Source: Desulfovibrio sp. G11
GTDB taxonomy: Bacteria > Desulfobacterota > Desulfovibrionia > Desulfovibrionales > Desulfovibrionaceae
NCBI RefSeq assembly: GCF_900243745.1
Contig: NZ_LT984798.1
Location: 1,854,501 to 1,918,500, forward strand
Length of the DNA: 64,000 bases
Reading direction: 5' to 3'
In this document: positions 1-8,435 of the stretch, piece after piece
Layout of the letters: every line of letters begins with the position of its first letter
Numbering within the stretch: position 1 is the first letter of the stretch
Notes under the pieces: model-generated
What the model saw: only the letters and a program-made list of their open reading frames with translations
Database searches by the model: none
Told to the model about the DNA's origin: nothing
Made by a program: the position numbers and the translations under genes

Positions 1-966
1 GCGGTTGAGGTATTCATGCTGCCGTTTGACGCCGCCGTAAACAAAGTCGGCGCGCACGCGGAAGGGGTCAAGGGCGGTCCAGTCTCCGGTGATGCCTCCC
101 CAGTAGAGGGTGCTGTACTCGTCATCCCAGATGGACGGGCCGGTGCGCCTTGTGCTGAATGCGGCCGGGTACAGGCCGTCGCGCAGTTGCAGGCCGTCAA
201 TGCCCTGGGTGCTTGCCATGGGATTGTTGAGCGTGAATTTTTTGCTGCCGCCGGGCATGCCCGTAACGGTGGCGGGCATAAGGCTGTTGGGTCCCATGCC
301 TCCGGCCATGGCCCAGGGTGTGAACTTCAGGCCGTCAAGGGTGACCGGCACGGTAAGGGCAACAAGGTCGAAGTTGTCAATAAAATTTGCCGGCCGGCTG
401 GCGTCGCCCTGCCAGTTGTCGTTAAGCAGGCGCATCCATGCAGTGCTTGCCGTCACCTTGGGGCTGAAGGTCCATGCGGCGCTGAGCGCGGCGAGGTCGT
501 CATGCAGCACCGGGCTGTCCATGGCGAAGCCGGGCAGTTTCATGCCTTGCAGGCCCATGCGCAGCTTCAGTCCGGTGCCGGGTACGCGCCAGTCAAGATA
601 GGACTGCTTGATCTTGACCATGTTGCCACCGTCAGCCCCGAGGGCGCCGCCCTGGGCGGCCATGCCCCAGCGCTGCTCGCCGATTTCAAAAAATACCGTG
701 CCGGAAAGATTTTCAGATGCCACAGCGTGCAATTGCAGGTGCAGGCGCTGGATGGCCTCGAAATTGTCTCTCTTTTGGTGTACGGCAGCCCACTGCTGCC
801 CGATTTCGCGCTGTCCCTGCCGGTTTTTGCCCATAAAGCTGCCGCCCTGGATGTAGTCAAAGGCATATTGCCAGCTGCCTCTGACCTTGAATTCCACAGC
901 CTGCCCCGGAGTGGCCGCACCCATCAGTATAGTGGCGGCCAGCAGAAAACCTGTCAGTTTTTTCAT
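1..966 (-). CDS. Outer-membrane porin, Desulfovibrio homotrimeric type (partial, C-terminus beyond window)
   Basis: The reading frame begins at an ATG at 966 and runs off the left edge, so about 322 N-terminal residues are visible. It opens with a typical Sec signal peptide (MKKLTGFLLAATILMGAA, then an AxA-like site near residue 23). The mature protein begins with VEFKVRGSWQYAFDY and continues as alternating polar and aromatic strands rich in Gly, Asn and Trp, as expected for a beta-barrel. This N-terminal style is known from the homotrimeric porins that Desulfovibrio species carry in many copies; they form general diffusion channels in the outer membrane. A GGGGAT ribosome-binding sequence lies just upstream. 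It follows the DASS carrier on the same strand after 46 bases. Family assignment is by recognition, and substrate selectivity cannot be read. Confidence 0.8.
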   Translation of the reverse strand, partial: MKKLTGFLLAATILMGAATPGQAVEFKVRGSWQYAFDYIQGGSFMGKNRQGQREIGQQWAAVHQKRDNFEAIQRLHLQLHAVASENLSGTVFFEIGEQRWGMAAQGGALGADGGNMVKIKQSYLDWRVPGTGLKLRMGLQGMKLPGFAMDSPVLHDDLAALSAAWTFSPKVTASTAWMRLLNDNWQGDASRPANFIDNFDLVALTVPVTLDGLKFTPWAMAGGMGPNSLMPATVTGMPGGSKKFTLNNPMASTQGIDGLQLRDGLYPAAFSTRRTGPSIWDDEYSTLYWGGITGDWTALDPFRVRADFVYGGVKRQHEYLNR

Positions 967-1012
967 CGGAAGAATCCCCATATGTCTGTTGACAGAATGT
1001 GTTGCCCGCTGT

Positions 1013-2413
1013 CTAGCCGAGCATGCGCCAGTAGGGCATGGCGATGACGGCCACAAAAATGCCTGCCAGGATCATGCGCAGGGCCATGACCACAAGCATG
1101 TCCTTGAACCGGATATAGCCGCTGCTGTAAAAATAGAGGTACAGCGCGTATTCATAGGGGAAGAGCAGGTTGTCCAGGCCGTACTGGAAGGAGAAATAGA
1201 GCAGCCGGGGATCAATGCCCATCTGCACGCCAAGCTCGGTAATGGGGGCCGAAAGGGTAGAGGTAGCCGCCAGGGGCGTAAGCAGAAAGTTCATGACCAC
1301 GCCCACCACATACGAGCAGATGGTGGCGAGGGTTGTTCCTGTTTCGCTGAACAGGGGCAGAACAAGGCCCGCCAGCCATTGAGTGACCTTGAGGAAGCCC
1401 CCGGTGCTGCCGATGGCCATGCAACCCATGATGAAGAAGAGCGGCGCGAAATTGATGGCACTTATGCGCTTGCCGTTCATGAGGCTTACGCCCGGCAAAA
1501 AAGATATGGCCGTCACGAGCACAAGCACGGTTCCGGCGCTCAGATGGTGCAGGGTGTCGGTGGAAAGCAGCACCAGCGTGCCGCACAGCAACACCAGGGC
1601 GCGGCGCTGCTCATCGCTCATTACACCAAGTTCCGCATGTTTTTCACGCACGGCCCGGCAGAGGCTTTCCTTGTCGACGTTGGTACGCAGCACGAGCAGC
1701 ACCAGGCCCAGAGACATGAGCGTGTACAGCATGGCCGGAATAAAGTTGAACCTGGCGTATTCCATCCATGTGGTCTGGGTTCCCATCACCTTGTCCACAA
1801 GACCCATGCCCATGACAAGGTCCCCCGCGCCCGTGAGGTAGGCAAGCTTTGTGGAACCGACAGCCAGGCAGGCAGCCAGCACCACGGCCGTGGCCTCGCG
1901 GCTTTTGGGCTTGAAGTCCAGCGCATCGCAAAGGGACAGGGCCACCGCGCAGATGATGGCTGCCTTGCCCATGATGGAAGGAACCAGCGGAGAGATGATG
2001 GCTGCCGCCAGTGTCATGCCTGCCAAGGCTCCGGCAAAGCTGCCGCCTGTCAGCTTGACGCAGGTGAGGGCGATGCGCTTGCCGAGGCCTGTTTCCTGAA
2101 TGATCTTGCCGAGCGTGAATCCGCCTATGACAATGATGGGTACTTCGGAAAGCCACGGGCCGTAAACGACCTTCTGGCTTACGCCGCAAAAAAGGGTGTA
2201 CAGTATGGGCAGGGCAATGCCTACGGCCACTTCGTTCATGCTGTCCACAGCCCAGGCGATGACAGCCCACAGGGTGACGGCCAGAAATGCCGCCATGGGA
2301 TCGGTGAAGGCTTCGCTGCGGGGCATGACGAAGTAGACGGCAAGCGGCAGTATGAGGCTGAATGCCCATTTTGCCAGCATGGCCGGTGTAAGGTCGGAAG
2401 TTTTAACAAGCAT
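1013..2413 (-). CDS. DASS/SLC13-family anion:sodium symporter
   Basis: A 466-residue polytopic membrane protein with about 12 hydrophobic segments. Recognisable family features are the early segment with MNEVAVGIALPI, the repeat segment VPIIVIGGFTLGKIIQETG, and the C-terminal counterpart MNFLLTPLAATSTLSAPI. DASS carriers import di- or tricarboxylates, and some members carry sulfate, in symport with sodium. I start at the ATG at 2413, which has GAGGA at the right distance; a longer in-frame extension has no ribosome-binding site and is hydrophilic and proline-rich. The gene lies 71 bases downstream of the aryl-sulfate sulfotransferase gene on the same strand, with a strong GC-rich hairpin between them, so the two are probably co-transcribed. 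The context allows sulfate or an aryl-sulfate-derived anion as substrate, but that is inference. Confidence 0.85.
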   Translation of the reverse strand: MLVKTSDLTPAMLAKWAFSLILPLAVYFVMPRSEAFTDPMAAFLAVTLWAVIAWAVDSMNEVAVGIALPILYTLFCGVSQKVVYGPWLSEVPIIVIGGFTLGKIIQETGLGKRIALTCVKLTGGSFAGALAGMTLAAAIISPLVPSIMGKAAIICAVALSLCDALDFKPKSREATAVVLAACLAVGSTKLAYLTGAGDLVMGMGLVDKVMGTQTTWMEYARFNFIPAMLYTLMSLGLVLLVLRTNVDKESLCRAVREKHAELGVMSDEQRRALVLLCGTLVLLSTDTLHHLSAGTVLVLVTAISFLPGVSLMNGKRISAINFAPLFFIMGCMAIGSTGGFLKVTQWLAGLVLPLFSETGTTLATICSYVVGVVMNFLLTPLAATSTLSAPITELGVQMGIDPRLLYFSFQYGLDNLLFPYEYALYLYFYSSGYIRFKDMLVVMALRMILAGIFVAVIAMPYWRMLG

Positions 2414-2442
2414 GGCGTCCTCGTGGGGTATCCGGACTTTGC

Positions 2443-2470
2443 CCCGCCCCGGCCGGCAAACCGGGGCGGG
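2443..2470 (-). repeat. GC-rich hairpin between sulfotransferase and DASS genes
   Basis: CCCGCCCCGG and CCGGGGCGGG form perfect 10-base arms around an 8-base loop in the 71-base gap between two same-strand genes. No T-run follows on the minus strand, so it looks more like an mRNA-processing or stability hairpin than a terminator. Confidence 0.55.
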
Positions 2471-2484
2471 ATGTGGAGGGAGGG

Positions 2485-3936
2485 TCAGTTGCCGGAGGGG
2501 TCTTCCACCGAGGCCACACACAGGGCATTGCTGCCCTCATAGGGCTGGCAGCCTTCCACGGTGACCTCTTTGTCGCGGTCTCCGGCCGCGGCTGCGCCGG
2601 GTACGCGGAAGGTGGCCACGTCCAGGGGCGCAATGGCGCTCTCCACGGGTTTTTCCACCTGGGGGACCCATTCATACGGCACGCGGTAGGCGCGGTAGGT
2701 CATGTTCATAGGCACATGCTTGCCCCAGTACGGCGAGATAAATTCCCACACGATTTCATGGTCGGGCGTGACCTCGAAAACGCGACCGTCCGAACCCTCC
2801 GTGATGAGGGTATTGCCGTTGGGCAGGCGCTGCATGCCACTGATAAAGGGGCTGTAGAAACGGTTGCTGTCCATCGGCTCAAGAAAGCCCGCCTCTTTGG
2901 GCGTATACTGCCAGACAATCTTGAGGCTCACGGGGTCTATTTCCAGCACGCGCGAATGGTCGCGCAGGGCTGCCTTGACACCGGTGGGAGCGCCGGGATT
3001 GGGCACGTCGTAGCCGCCCCATCCGCCGTTGTCAAAAATAAGGATGTTGCCTTCGCCGGGCAGTCTGCGGGGGATCATGTGGGCATGGTGCTGGCCGATG
3101 ATCCAGCCGATGGCCCTGAGTTCCGGCGAGCTGTCGTAGTCCGGTCCGAGTTTCCAGGTGATCTTGCCGGTCTTTTTGCTGATGATGAAGATGATGTTGG
3201 CCTCGCGCCCGTCCACAATGATGTTGTCGGGGTGAAAGCGCTCGTCACCCGCATCGTACCACTTGTTGGGACCAAGGGCGGACATTGAGTTGATATGTAT
3301 CCAGTCGCCCATACCTTCGGGCTGCGTGGGCCGGTAGTTGGGGTTGCGCGCAAGGGTGTTTTTGGGGCCTTCCCTGAAGCCCATTTCTTCAAAGTGTTCG
3401 TTGCAGCACCACTCCCAGAGGATTTCGCCGTTCCAGTCGACTTCAAGAATAAGGTCGTCCAGCAGGAGCTTGTCGCTGATGGCAGTATTGCGGACGTTGC
3501 GGTGGCAGAGCACCAGGGTATTGCCTTCCAGCGCCTTTGGTTCCATGCCGGGCGTGAAATAACCCACAGGGTTGCCTTCGCGCTGAAAGTCGTGATGATA
3601 GCGCGCCATCCAGCGGCCTTCGGTGCCGGGATCTTCGATAAATTCGTTGCGGTCGAATTTCCAGACAATATTGCCGTCCCAGTCGGTCTGGACAATGTCA
3701 AGACCGTCCTGCACACTGTATTTGCCACTGCGGCGGCCACGACTGGTAACAAGATATCCGCCGGGAAGCATCTTGTTGGGCATGCCGTGAACACCTTTCC
3801 AGACGTTGACCTCGCGGCCATTCATGTCCATAAGAACAGCACCGACTTCCTGAGCCTGAAAAATGGTGAATCCTCCCCAGCACTTTTCTGGCTTGAACAG
3901 GGTGACTCCTGTGGGGTAAATTGTCGGATGACCCAT
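2485..3936 (-). CDS. Aryl-sulfate sulfotransferase family protein, apparently cytoplasmic
   Basis: A 483-residue protein of the arylsulfotransferase (ASST) family, a beta-propeller fold that moves a sulfuryl group from one phenolic ester to a phenolic acceptor without PAPS. Repeated strand motifs of the type GNIVWKFDRNEF, GEILWEW and GKITWKLG are spaced as propeller blades. The segment GQHHAHMIPRRL supplies histidines and an arginine that could form the catalytic pocket. The start at 3936 is fixed by AAGGAGGA six bases upstream. From this start the protein has no signal peptide, unlike the well-studied periplasmic enterobacterial enzyme. The gene is divergent from a Crp/Fnr regulator and precedes a DASS carrier. 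The family is convincing; donor and acceptor are unknown. Confidence 0.8.
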   Translation of the reverse strand: MGHPTIYPTGVTLFKPEKCWGGFTIFQAQEVGAVLMDMNGREVNVWKGVHGMPNKMLPGGYLVTSRGRRSGKYSVQDGLDIVQTDWDGNIVWKFDRNEFIEDPGTEGRWMARYHHDFQREGNPVGYFTPGMEPKALEGNTLVLCHRNVRNTAISDKLLLDDLILEVDWNGEILWEWCCNEHFEEMGFREGPKNTLARNPNYRPTQPEGMGDWIHINSMSALGPNKWYDAGDERFHPDNIIVDGREANIIFIISKKTGKITWKLGPDYDSSPELRAIGWIIGQHHAHMIPRRLPGEGNILIFDNGGWGGYDVPNPGAPTGVKAALRDHSRVLEIDPVSLKIVWQYTPKEAGFLEPMDSNRFYSPFISGMQRLPNGNTLITEGSDGRVFEVTPDHEIVWEFISPYWGKHVPMNMTYRAYRVPYEWVPQVEKPVESAIAPLDVATFRVPGAAAAGDRDKEVTVEGCQPYEGSNALCVASVEDPSGN

Positions 3937-3958
3937 GATGTATCCTCCTTGATGTTTC

Positions 3959-3985
3959 AAAAGGCGAAATGGCAGTTCGCCTTTT
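3959..3985. promoter_or_regulatory. 10-base perfect inverted repeat in the sulfotransferase leader
   Basis: AAAAGGCGAA and TTCGCCTTTT are separated by 7 bases, 23 bases upstream of the sulfotransferase start and in the 196-base region shared with the divergent Crp/Fnr gene. It could be a regulator operator or a 5' UTR hairpin. A separate TTCACAA half-site at 4068-4074 resembles the Crp/Fnr/HcpR half-site style. Confidence 0.5.
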
Positions 3986-4132
3986 CTCCATGTGGATAAA
4001 ATTTTTGTGTGTTGCAGAATCAGGGTAGCGGCAGGGTGTCTGGGGGCGTGTTCCGTATGCAACATTTTTCACAATAAATTTTTCGGGATGGCGCGGGCTG
4101 TATGAAGGCCGCTGCTTTTGGGAGGTAACTTC

Positions 4133-4885
4133 GTGGGAAAACAGATGGTTGCCGAGGGCGTCAAGGGCAGTCGCAACTGGGCCTTTAAAGAAATGAAGGG
4201 CATGAACGCCCCCTGGCGGTCGGTACTGTATCTTGCCAGACGTTTTGCCTGGGCAAAGGGACATGAAGTGCAGTTTCGCAACCGTCTTTATTTTTTAGAG
4301 AAAGGTCGCGTCAGGCTGACGCATCAAAGCCTTGAAGGTATGGAGAAAATTCTCTGGTACATTCACGAGGGCTGCATTTTCGGCGAAACGCCCTTTCTGG
4401 ATCCCATGCCTTTGGAGAGTTTTTTCACGTGTGCCACGGATTGCGTGGTTTACGGTTTTTCAAAAGAGAGCTTTGATGTGATCAGCCGGGAGCGGCCTGA
4501 CCTTGTGTCCAACCTGCTGCTCTCCATGTCGCGCAAGCTGCGGATACTGTCCAACCAGGCTTCTTCCCTGTACGTGGATAACCTGCTCGTGCGGGTCTGC
4601 AAGTTTATGGCGCAGCATCTTGAGCCGGACAGTCACCCCCTTACGGCGAACCTGGGTATTTCGCGGCAGGAGATGGCAAGCCTGCTTGGGGTACACCGCG
4701 TTTCTTTGTACAAGGTACTGAAGCAGCAGGAAGAGGAAGGGCTTTTTGGTCCCTTTGAGGGCAATGCGGTGGTGATTTTGCAGCCCGAGGAGTTTTTAGG
4801 CTGGCTTCTGCATAATGCACGTCCGGTACACGGAAAGGGGCGCGCTGCCGTAGCACGGCTGCGCGCCCCTTTGGGCTTCAGATAA
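4133..4885 (+). CDS. Crp/Fnr-family transcriptional regulator
   Basis: A 250-residue regulator with an N-terminal cyclic-nucleotide-binding-type beta-barrel (about residues 20-135, including GHEVQFRNRLYFLEKGRV and the turn CIFGETPFLD), a dimerisation helix, and a C-terminal winged helix. The recognition helix region reads RQEMASLLGVHRVSLYKVL. I choose the GTG at 4133 because GGAGG lies 7 bases before it. No Fnr-type cysteine cluster is present, so an oxygen-sensing Fe-S cluster is unlikely; the ligand may be another small molecule or haem. It is divergent from the sulfotransferase-DASS pair and may control it. The last 17 residues are encoded by the stem of a hairpin that looks like a transcription terminator. 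Confidence 0.88.
   Translation: MGKQMVAEGVKGSRNWAFKEMKGMNAPWRSVLYLARRFAWAKGHEVQFRNRLYFLEKGRVRLTHQSLEGMEKILWYIHEGCIFGETPFLDPMPLESFFTCATDCVVYGFSKESFDVISRERPDLVSNLLLSMSRKLRILSNQASSLYVDNLLVRVCKFMAQHLEPDSHPLTANLGISRQEMASLLGVHRVSLYKVLKQQEEEGLFGPFEGNAVVILQPEEFLGWLLHNARPVHGKGRAAVARLRAPLGFR
4834..4872. terminator. Hairpin overlapping the 3' end of the Crp/Fnr gene
   Basis: AAAGGGGCGCG and CGCGCCCCTTT are perfect 11-base arms around a 17-base loop that can pair further. The structure lies wholly inside the final codons of the regulator gene, between it and the convergent flgE, so it may terminate transcription in both directions. T-runs are short (TTT on each side). Confidence 0.5.
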
Positions 4886-4946
4886 AGGAATATCCTGTTT
4901 TTCAAGGCACGGGCGGCACAGTGTGCTGTTATGCCGGCGGCGCGGC

Positions 4947-6446
4947 CTAGCGCTTCAGTTCCACGGCCTTCTGCAGCATCTGGTCGGCAGTGGTGACCAC
5001 TTTGCTGTTGGACTGGAAGCCGCGCTGGGTAATGATCATGTTGGCCATTTCCGTGGCTACATCCACATTGGAATTTTCAATGTTGTACGCGCGTATGGTG
5101 CCGTAGTTTTCGGTTCCGGCTTCGCCCATCTCCATCTGTCCTGCATCAGGGGTAGCGCCGAACATATTGTGCCCTTCACGCCGCAGGCCGTCTTCGCTTG
5201 TAAAGCGGCATACGGGGATCTGCCACAGGTCCATGCTCTGGTTGTTGGAAAAAAGCCCCACCACATCTCCGTTGGCAGAAATGCTGATATTGCTCAAAAA
5301 ACCTTCGGGATAGCCGTTCTGGTTATTGCGCCGCGTGACGGGCGACGATCCCTTGTAGTTGGTTGTGGCGTCAACGGCCACGGTGGCGTCCTGCCCCATG
5401 CCGCCCAGGGCATTCTGGCTGGCGCCTACGGCAGCCGCATTGGCCGGTGCGTTCTGCCAGCCCCCGGCGGCGCTGATGCCAAGGTTCACCGTTGTGGCTA
5501 TGCCGTTGACCGTCATCTGCGGCAGGCCGCCATCCGACAGGGCAGAGGGGGCCCAGTCTGCCAGGTCTTTGCTGCCTTCTGCAGACGGGGTAAAGGCCGT
5601 CATGTCGGTCAGCTGCCCCTTGGCGTCAAAAGTGAGGGTTCCGGTCATCAGCGCGCCTGTGCCGGGCGCAAGCCCGTTTTCATCCCTCGGCGTGTTGCCT
5701 GTGGATATGAGGTATTGCACCACACTGCCGGGGCGGTCGCTGGGGGCGGCGTCAAAGTATATGGTCGCCTGTTGCTGGTTGCCGTTTTCGCCATACAGGG
5801 TGATGCTCTGGGCATAGCCGTATGCCAGATTGGAAAGGGGCGGAGAAGCATTGGCGTCGTAGGTGTTCAGCAGGCTGAAGTAGGGATTGGCCGCATCGGT
5901 GCTGTTCGGCGTTTCCAGGCCTAGATTGAAGCGCATATCCACAGACGTGGTGCTTTTTGAGGGCATGGTGGCAAACTTGTCTATGGTGATCTGCTGCAGG
6001 CCGCCCTTGCTTCCGTCGGCATTGTATTTGTAGCCGTTGAGGGCCAGGCCCGAGGGCGTACGCAAAACCCCTTCCCGGTCGGGGCGAAAGTCTCCGGCGC
6101 GGGTATAGTAGAGGTCCACGCCGTCCGTCACCTGAAAAAAGCCTTTACCACTGATGGCCATGTCTGTGACGGTATTGCTGGATTCAAGCGCACCCTGGCC
6201 GAAAAGCGTGCGGACAGATTCGACCTGAAGGCCCATGCCCACCTGGCCGAGCGCCACGCGCGAGTTATCCTGCGCATTCCACCAGTTTCCCATACCGCCC
6301 TGTTCGGCATAAAAAATATCGGAAAAGAGAATGCCTTGCTGCTTGTAGCCGATGGTGCTGACGTTGGCGAGGTTGTTGGTGGTGACATTCATGCCCTCCG
6401 CCAAGCCCTTCATGCCCGTAGCGCCTATATAAAGTGACGAATTCAC
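4947..6446 (-). CDS. flgE: Flagellar hook protein FlgE
   Basis: A 499-residue flagellar rod/hook-family protein. The N-terminus carries the conserved export and assembly region (SLYIGATGMKGLAEGM then NNLANVSTIGYKQQ). The C-terminus ends with the matching D0 coiled-coil ENSNVDVATEMANMIITQRG and the terminal SKVVTTADQMLQKAVELKR. The middle, about residues 90-400, forms the exposed hook domains. The length fits FlgE and is too long for FlgF or FlgG. The GTG at 6446 is preferred over an ATG four codons earlier because GGAGG lies five bases before the GTG. The product is secreted by the flagellar type III apparatus and polymerises into the hook. The gene stands away from other flagellar genes in this window, with a terminator-like hairpin directly upstream. 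Confidence 0.92.
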   Translation of the reverse strand: MNSSLYIGATGMKGLAEGMNVTTNNLANVSTIGYKQQGILFSDIFYAEQGGMGNWWNAQDNSRVALGQVGMGLQVESVRTLFGQGALESSNTVTDMAISGKGFFQVTDGVDLYYTRAGDFRPDREGVLRTPSGLALNGYKYNADGSKGGLQQITIDKFATMPSKSTTSVDMRFNLGLETPNSTDAANPYFSLLNTYDANASPPLSNLAYGYAQSITLYGENGNQQQATIYFDAAPSDRPGSVVQYLISTGNTPRDENGLAPGTGALMTGTLTFDAKGQLTDMTAFTPSAEGSKDLADWAPSALSDGGLPQMTVNGIATTVNLGISAAGGWQNAPANAAAVGASQNALGGMGQDATVAVDATTNYKGSSPVTRRNNQNGYPEGFLSNISISANGDVVGLFSNNQSMDLWQIPVCRFTSEDGLRREGHNMFGATPDAGQMEMGEAGTENYGTIRAYNIENSNVDVATEMANMIITQRGFQSNSKVVTTADQMLQKAVELKR

Positions 6447-6458
6447 GCTGGCCTCCAT

Positions 6459-6499
6459 AAAAATAGGGGCGGTGGAGGAAAAACATTCCTCCCCGCCCC
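6459..6499 (-). terminator. Intrinsic terminator or attenuator directly before flgE
   Basis: On the minus strand GGGGCGGGGAGGAA pairs with TTCCTCCaCCGCCCC (14 pairs with one bulged base, 5-base loop) and is followed by TATTTTT. It lies after the rhodanese gene and only 13 bases before the flgE start. Confidence 0.75.
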
Positions 6500-6532
6500 A
6501 AAGATGCAGAGAGCGTGCCAGATTGGTGAAAG

Positions 6533-6946
6533 CTATTTTTCTACTGGCAGTCCGCGCTGTTGCCAGATGCTGATGCCTTCGTTCATGTGCAGAATATTCC
6601 CGATCCCCGCCTTTTGCATGCTTTTGTAAGCTCCGGCGGAGCGATTGCCGGTGCGGCAGTAAAGCAGCACCGGGGCATCCTTGGGCAGGTTGGCAATCTG
6701 CGCTTCAAACGGCCCGCCAAAGTAATCTATGTTCACCGCGCCGGGCAGATGTCCCTCACGGAATTCGGCGGGTGTGCGCACGTCTACAATAATCAGGCCC
6801 TGCGGCGGATTCTGTAGCAGGTCGGCCGCGTCCTGCACGCTTATATCCCGGGCGGCTGCGGGCAATGCCGCAAGCATGACGAGGGTGAGCAGGGCAAAGG
6901 CGCAGAGAAAACGGCGGGATACGCTGTTTTGCATGCTGTGTGGCAT
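6533..6946 (-). CDS. Periplasmic single-domain rhodanese-like sulfurtransferase
   Basis: A 137-residue protein with a signal peptide (positive start, hydrophobic stretch LCAFALLTLVMLAALPAAA) followed by one rhodanese domain. The domain starts at VQDAADLLQNPP, carries the substrate-pocket motif VDVRTPAEFREGHLPGA, and has the active-site loop CRTGNRS. The cysteine of this loop would carry the persulfide. The location should be periplasmic. Start choice at 6946 is supported by GGAG six bases upstream. Such proteins move sulfane sulfur or act in sulfide and cyanide metabolism; partners are not visible here. A terminator follows the gene. Confidence 0.9.
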   Translation of the reverse strand: MPHSMQNSVSRRFLCAFALLTLVMLAALPAAARDISVQDAADLLQNPPQGLIIVDVRTPAEFREGHLPGAVNIDYFGGPFEAQIANLPKDAPVLLYCRTGNRSAGAYKSMQKAGIGNILHMNEGISIWQQRGLPVEK

Positions 6947-7149
6947 AAAGACTCCATCGGTTCGGGTGCTGTATCCGGCCCCGGCGCGTCTGGCACGGCG
7001 TTTTCATTGGTCTTTCAGTGAGGGGCGGACGGTTCACGCACTTGCGGTGCGTATGCGCGTGCCGGCCGGTATGCGGGTCGGGCAGGCAGTGCCACGCCTT
7101 TGCCGAGCAGGGCGCGGCACTGTCGCCGGAACAGGTGTTTGCGCCAATA

Positions 7150-8346
7150 TTATTTTACTGTGGCGCGGGCTTTGGCAAAGCCTTCGGCCGCATTGCGGAT
7201 AACGCTTTCGTCCACGCAGAAGGCCAGGCGGAAATGGCCCGGGCAGCCGAAGCCGGTGCCGGGTACGGCGAGCACACGCTCTTCAAGCAGGGCGTTTACA
7301 AAGGCCACGTCGTCGCCGCCGGGAGCCTTGGGGAAGAAGTAAAAGGCTCCCGAAGGCATCTGGAATTCGTAGCCTGCCTGCTCAAGCACCTCGGCCATGG
7401 CCTTGCGGCGGGCCGCGTAGACCTCAAGGTCCACCTGGCTGCCCAGGGCCGCGGCCATGATGTGCTGACCAACCACGGGTGGATTGACAAAGCCCAGAAT
7501 TCGGGTGGTGAGGGTAAGGGCGGCCATGAGCAGCTTTTTCTCTTCTGCGGGCAGCTTGGGCGAAACAGCGGCATAGCCCAGGCGTTCACCCGGCAGGGAA
7601 AGGCTTTTTGAAAAAGAGCTGATGGCAATGGCATAAGGATAGAGAGGCAGCACCGAGGGAACTTCCACGCCGTCATAGGCCAGAAAGCGGTAAGGCTCGT
7701 CAGCCACCAGCCAGATCGGTTTGCCGTATTCCTGGCTCTTGTTGAGCAGCAGGTCGGCAATGGCCGATATTTCCTTGCGCCTGTAGACTACGCCCGTGGG
7801 GTTGTGGGGCGAGTTGATGAGCACTACGCGGGTTTTTTCGTTGATGGCGGCTTCCAGCGCGTCCAGATCGGGCGCAAAGGTGTCTTTTTTGCTTTGCACG
7901 GCCTTGAAGACGCCACCGTGGTTGGACACGTAAAAGCCGTACTCCACAAAATAGGGAGCAAAAGCCAGCATTTCTTCGCCGGGATTGAGCACGGCGCGCA
8001 AAAAGGCGTTGAGTACGCCAGCCGCGCCGCAGCCCAGAATCACGTCTTCAGCCTTCAGGGCTACGCCCTGCTCGCGGCTCAGGTAGTCAGCCAGTTTTTC
8101 CCGGGCCCAGGCAAAGCCGCCGTTGGGCATGTAGCCGAAAGCAAACGGTTCGTGAGCGTGCGCGGCAAAGGCGCGCAAACCTTCGGCCACAGCGGGCGGG
8201 GCGGGCAGGTCGGGGTTGCCCAGGCTGAAATCATACACCTTGTCCGCGCCGTAACGCGCCTTGAGATGTCCTCCGGCTTCAAACATGCGGCGTATCCACG
8301 ATGCGTGTTCGAGGTAGCCGGTAACACTGTCGGCAAGAATAGACAT
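7150..8346 (-). CDS. Pyridoxal-phosphate aminotransferase, class I/II (aspartate-aminotransferase-like)
   Basis: A 398-residue fold-type I aminotransferase. The family fingerprint is complete: DFSLGNPDLPAP near residue 40, SPHNPTG at 179-185, ADEPYRFLAYDG with the PLP-contacting Asp216, and SSFSKSLSLPGERLGY with the Schiff-base Lys247. The enzyme transfers an amino group between an amino acid and a 2-oxoacid in the cytoplasm; the exact substrate cannot be told. The ATG at 8346 is chosen because GGGAG lies six bases upstream; an in-frame upstream ATG adds a Thr-rich stretch without a ribosome-binding site. The gene is divergent from the PEBP-like lipoprotein gene, with a TTATGC/GCATAA inverted repeat at 8389-8411 in the shared promoter region. 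Confidence 0.9.
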   Translation of the reverse strand: MSILADSVTGYLEHASWIRRMFEAGGHLKARYGADKVYDFSLGNPDLPAPPAVAEGLRAFAAHAHEPFAFGYMPNGGFAWAREKLADYLSREQGVALKAEDVILGCGAAGVLNAFLRAVLNPGEEMLAFAPYFVEYGFYVSNHGGVFKAVQSKKDTFAPDLDALEAAINEKTRVVLINSPHNPTGVVYRRKEISAIADLLLNKSQEYGKPIWLVADEPYRFLAYDGVEVPSVLPLYPYAIAISSFSKSLSLPGERLGYAAVSPKLPAEEKKLLMAALTLTTRILGFVNPPVVGQHIMAAALGSQVDLEVYAARRKAMAEVLEQAGYEFQMPSGAFYFFPKAPGGDDVAFVNALLEERVLAVPGTGFGCPGHFRLAFCVDESVIRNAAEGFAKARATVK

Positions 8347-8435
8347 AAAACGACTCCCAGTGGTTGTTGTATTCGCCATGACTATTGGTTATGCTTCCAA
8401 AAGCCGCATAAAGCAATTGTCATTTGGAGGCTCTG

